From contig JAHBMJ010000715.1 of NCBI GenBank assembly GCA_018398765.1, positions 20,001 through 40,000 on the forward strand: a stretch of DNA of 20,000 nucleotides. The letters run 5' to 3'. The translations under genes were made by a program, and so were the position numbers. Positions 18,941-20,000 of this stretch are shown here, one piece after another (the stretch's first letter is position 1; every line of letters starts with the position of its first letter). Under the pieces are notes generated by a model. That model did not search any database. It was not told where the DNA came from and saw only the letters and a program-made list of their open reading frames with translations. This stretch comes from Chromera velia (Eukaryota; Sar; Chromeraceae).

Positions 18941-19690
18941 ACTCAGTGAGAATTAACCCAGGATCGACAATAAGAAAGCAAAAATATTCTCAGACTGTGA
19001 AATGGATGATATTTCTGATAGACGCAACAGACCACGATGCAGAAGGAGAGACAGAAAGGGAGGAGGCACATCACGGACACAGTTTTCGATCGCCACCTGC
19101 TGCGATGCAGGTCCACTTTGACACGTACAGGCCGCGGGCCGAATGAATTGAAGAGTCAGACCCCTTGGATCAGACCGCAAAAGAAAAGGCAATTCCGCCA
19201 CGTGGAAAAAAAGGCGTAGAATGAAGAAGCCTCTGGCAAGTATCATGAATGAAGAATTTTTCAACAATACGACACCGAATCAAAAAGTCTGGACGCGCAA
19301 AACAAAAGAAGAAGCAAGCAAGCAACCAAAGAGGACAAGAAAACAAAAAGACACGCACTCAAACGAGGGATCCGACTGAAACAGGCAGACGCCCGCCCGC
19401 CTGCCTGCCTGCAGGACTGCTTTACTTAAGCACACAAGCAAGCATACCAGACACTCATCTGGGAGCACCCACTCATACATACACCCATTTATGCACCTGT
19501 TTGTGTGGGCATGCAAAAAAAACAAACACATGAAGACAGCCTCAGCGAACAAAAAAAACTGTCACACTTTTTCTCCACGCACCGCCTCTCTCCTCAAAGT
19601 CACTGAGCAACGAGAGAGAGAGCCAAAGCAAGCAGGTCCCCCGCCAGACTTCTGGACGGGCCTGCCCTGATCAAGCACACGGAGTTAGTC
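18941..19690. other. Mixed-composition stretch, no gene seen
   Basis: The plus strand is A/purine-rich from about 18960 to 19370 (many AAGAAGCAAGCAAGC-like steps), followed by a C-rich block with GCCCGCCCGCCTGCCTGCC at 19390-19409. Open frames here are short and low in complexity. It may be promoter or upstream sequence of the gene suggested at the right edge. Confidence 0.35.
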
Positions 19691-19841
19691 TGCTTCACTT
19701 TCTTGTTTTTCCTTTTTCCCCTCTTCCCCTGCTTTTTGTTTTTGTCCAATTCCCTCTCTTCTCTCTTTCTCTCTCATCGTTCAAGCGATTGACTCATTCA
19801 TCCTTCCTTCCTTCCTTCCTTTTTCTCTCTCATCCAACAGA
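19691..19841 (+). other. Long pyrimidine tract ending in CAG: candidate splice acceptor region
   Basis: About 150 bases are nearly all C and T (including a TTCC run at 19801-19820), ending CTCTCTCATCCAACAG. A second CAG follows 12 bases later. This is a textbook polypyrimidine tract plus AG, and the frame that follows stays open. Confidence 0.4.
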
Positions 19842-20000
19842 CACTTCAACAGGGAGCTGGGGACGCTGCGATGTGACTTGACGTGGTACGATCCGAAACA
19901 AACACAAGACGGACAGCCAGGGAATCAAACTAGCTCGATTCCTGCCTTCAATTACAGCGCTACCAGGTCTGTACAATCAGCCAGTGTGAACTTTCTGTCG
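19842..20000 (+). CDS. Possible partial exon running off the right edge
   Basis: After the pyrimidine tract and CAG, one frame is open for 53 codons to the end of the window, starting HFNRELGTLRCDLTWYDPK and including an NYSATRS segment. Composition is balanced and protein-like, unlike the flanking low-complexity DNA. The other two frames hit a stop soon after 19870. A GTCTGT at 19977 could also be a donor. I do not recognise the family and there is no ATG in this frame, so if real it is an internal or second exon. Confidence 0.3.

Overview
The window looks like nuclear DNA of a unicellular eukaryote. Genes are sparse and split by short introns. Coding stretches are GC-richer than the AT-rich spacers between them. 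There is one decayed Ty1/copia-type retroelement and many (TA)n and CATG-type simple repeats. No bacterial features (operons, Shine-Dalgarno sites, CRISPR) were seen. An alveolate such as a chromerid would fit the frequent TGCATGC motifs and the gene style, but that is a weak inference. I did not recognise the species.

Layout from left to right. Positions 1-735 hold a degenerate 60-75 bp tandem repeat that runs into a GTGA-type microsatellite, followed by an AT-rich stretch to about 1380. From about 1380 to 4628 lies a 5'-truncated, heavily mutated copia-like pol region: a low-complexity linker, then reverse transcriptase, then RNase H, broken by about ten stops and three frameshifts. From 4629 to 8090 there is T/G-rich DNA of middling GC with no credible gene. 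It could be the 3' part of the element or another old insertion. Positions 8090-9110 are an AT-rich, palindrome-rich promoter-like stretch.

Three credible host genes follow. (1) A plus-strand, probably three-exon, type II membrane glycosyltransferase of the GT32/Och1 'DXD sugar-binding' type (9224-11925). Its DXD site seems to read HAH, and it ends in a second membrane segment plus a long low-complexity acidic tail. (2) A minus-strand, single-exon, secreted C13 (legumain-like) cysteine protease (13763-14860) with clear His and Cys catalytic motifs. (3) A plus-strand gene (15880-17649) whose protein carries two successive PD-(D/E)XK-like cores, each with a QxK signature. I consider this the most unusual item here. 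Genes 2 and 3 are divergent and share a roughly 1 kb intergenic region full of TA and CATG repeats. AT-rich spacers with short recurring motifs lie downstream of both.

At the right edge (19842-20000) an open frame follows a long pyrimidine tract and a CAG acceptor, so it may be the first visible exon of a gene that continues beyond the window. Nothing in the sequence ties the three genes to one pathway. The glycosyltransferase and protease both look like secretory-pathway proteins. The nuclease-like protein is probably unrelated to them.
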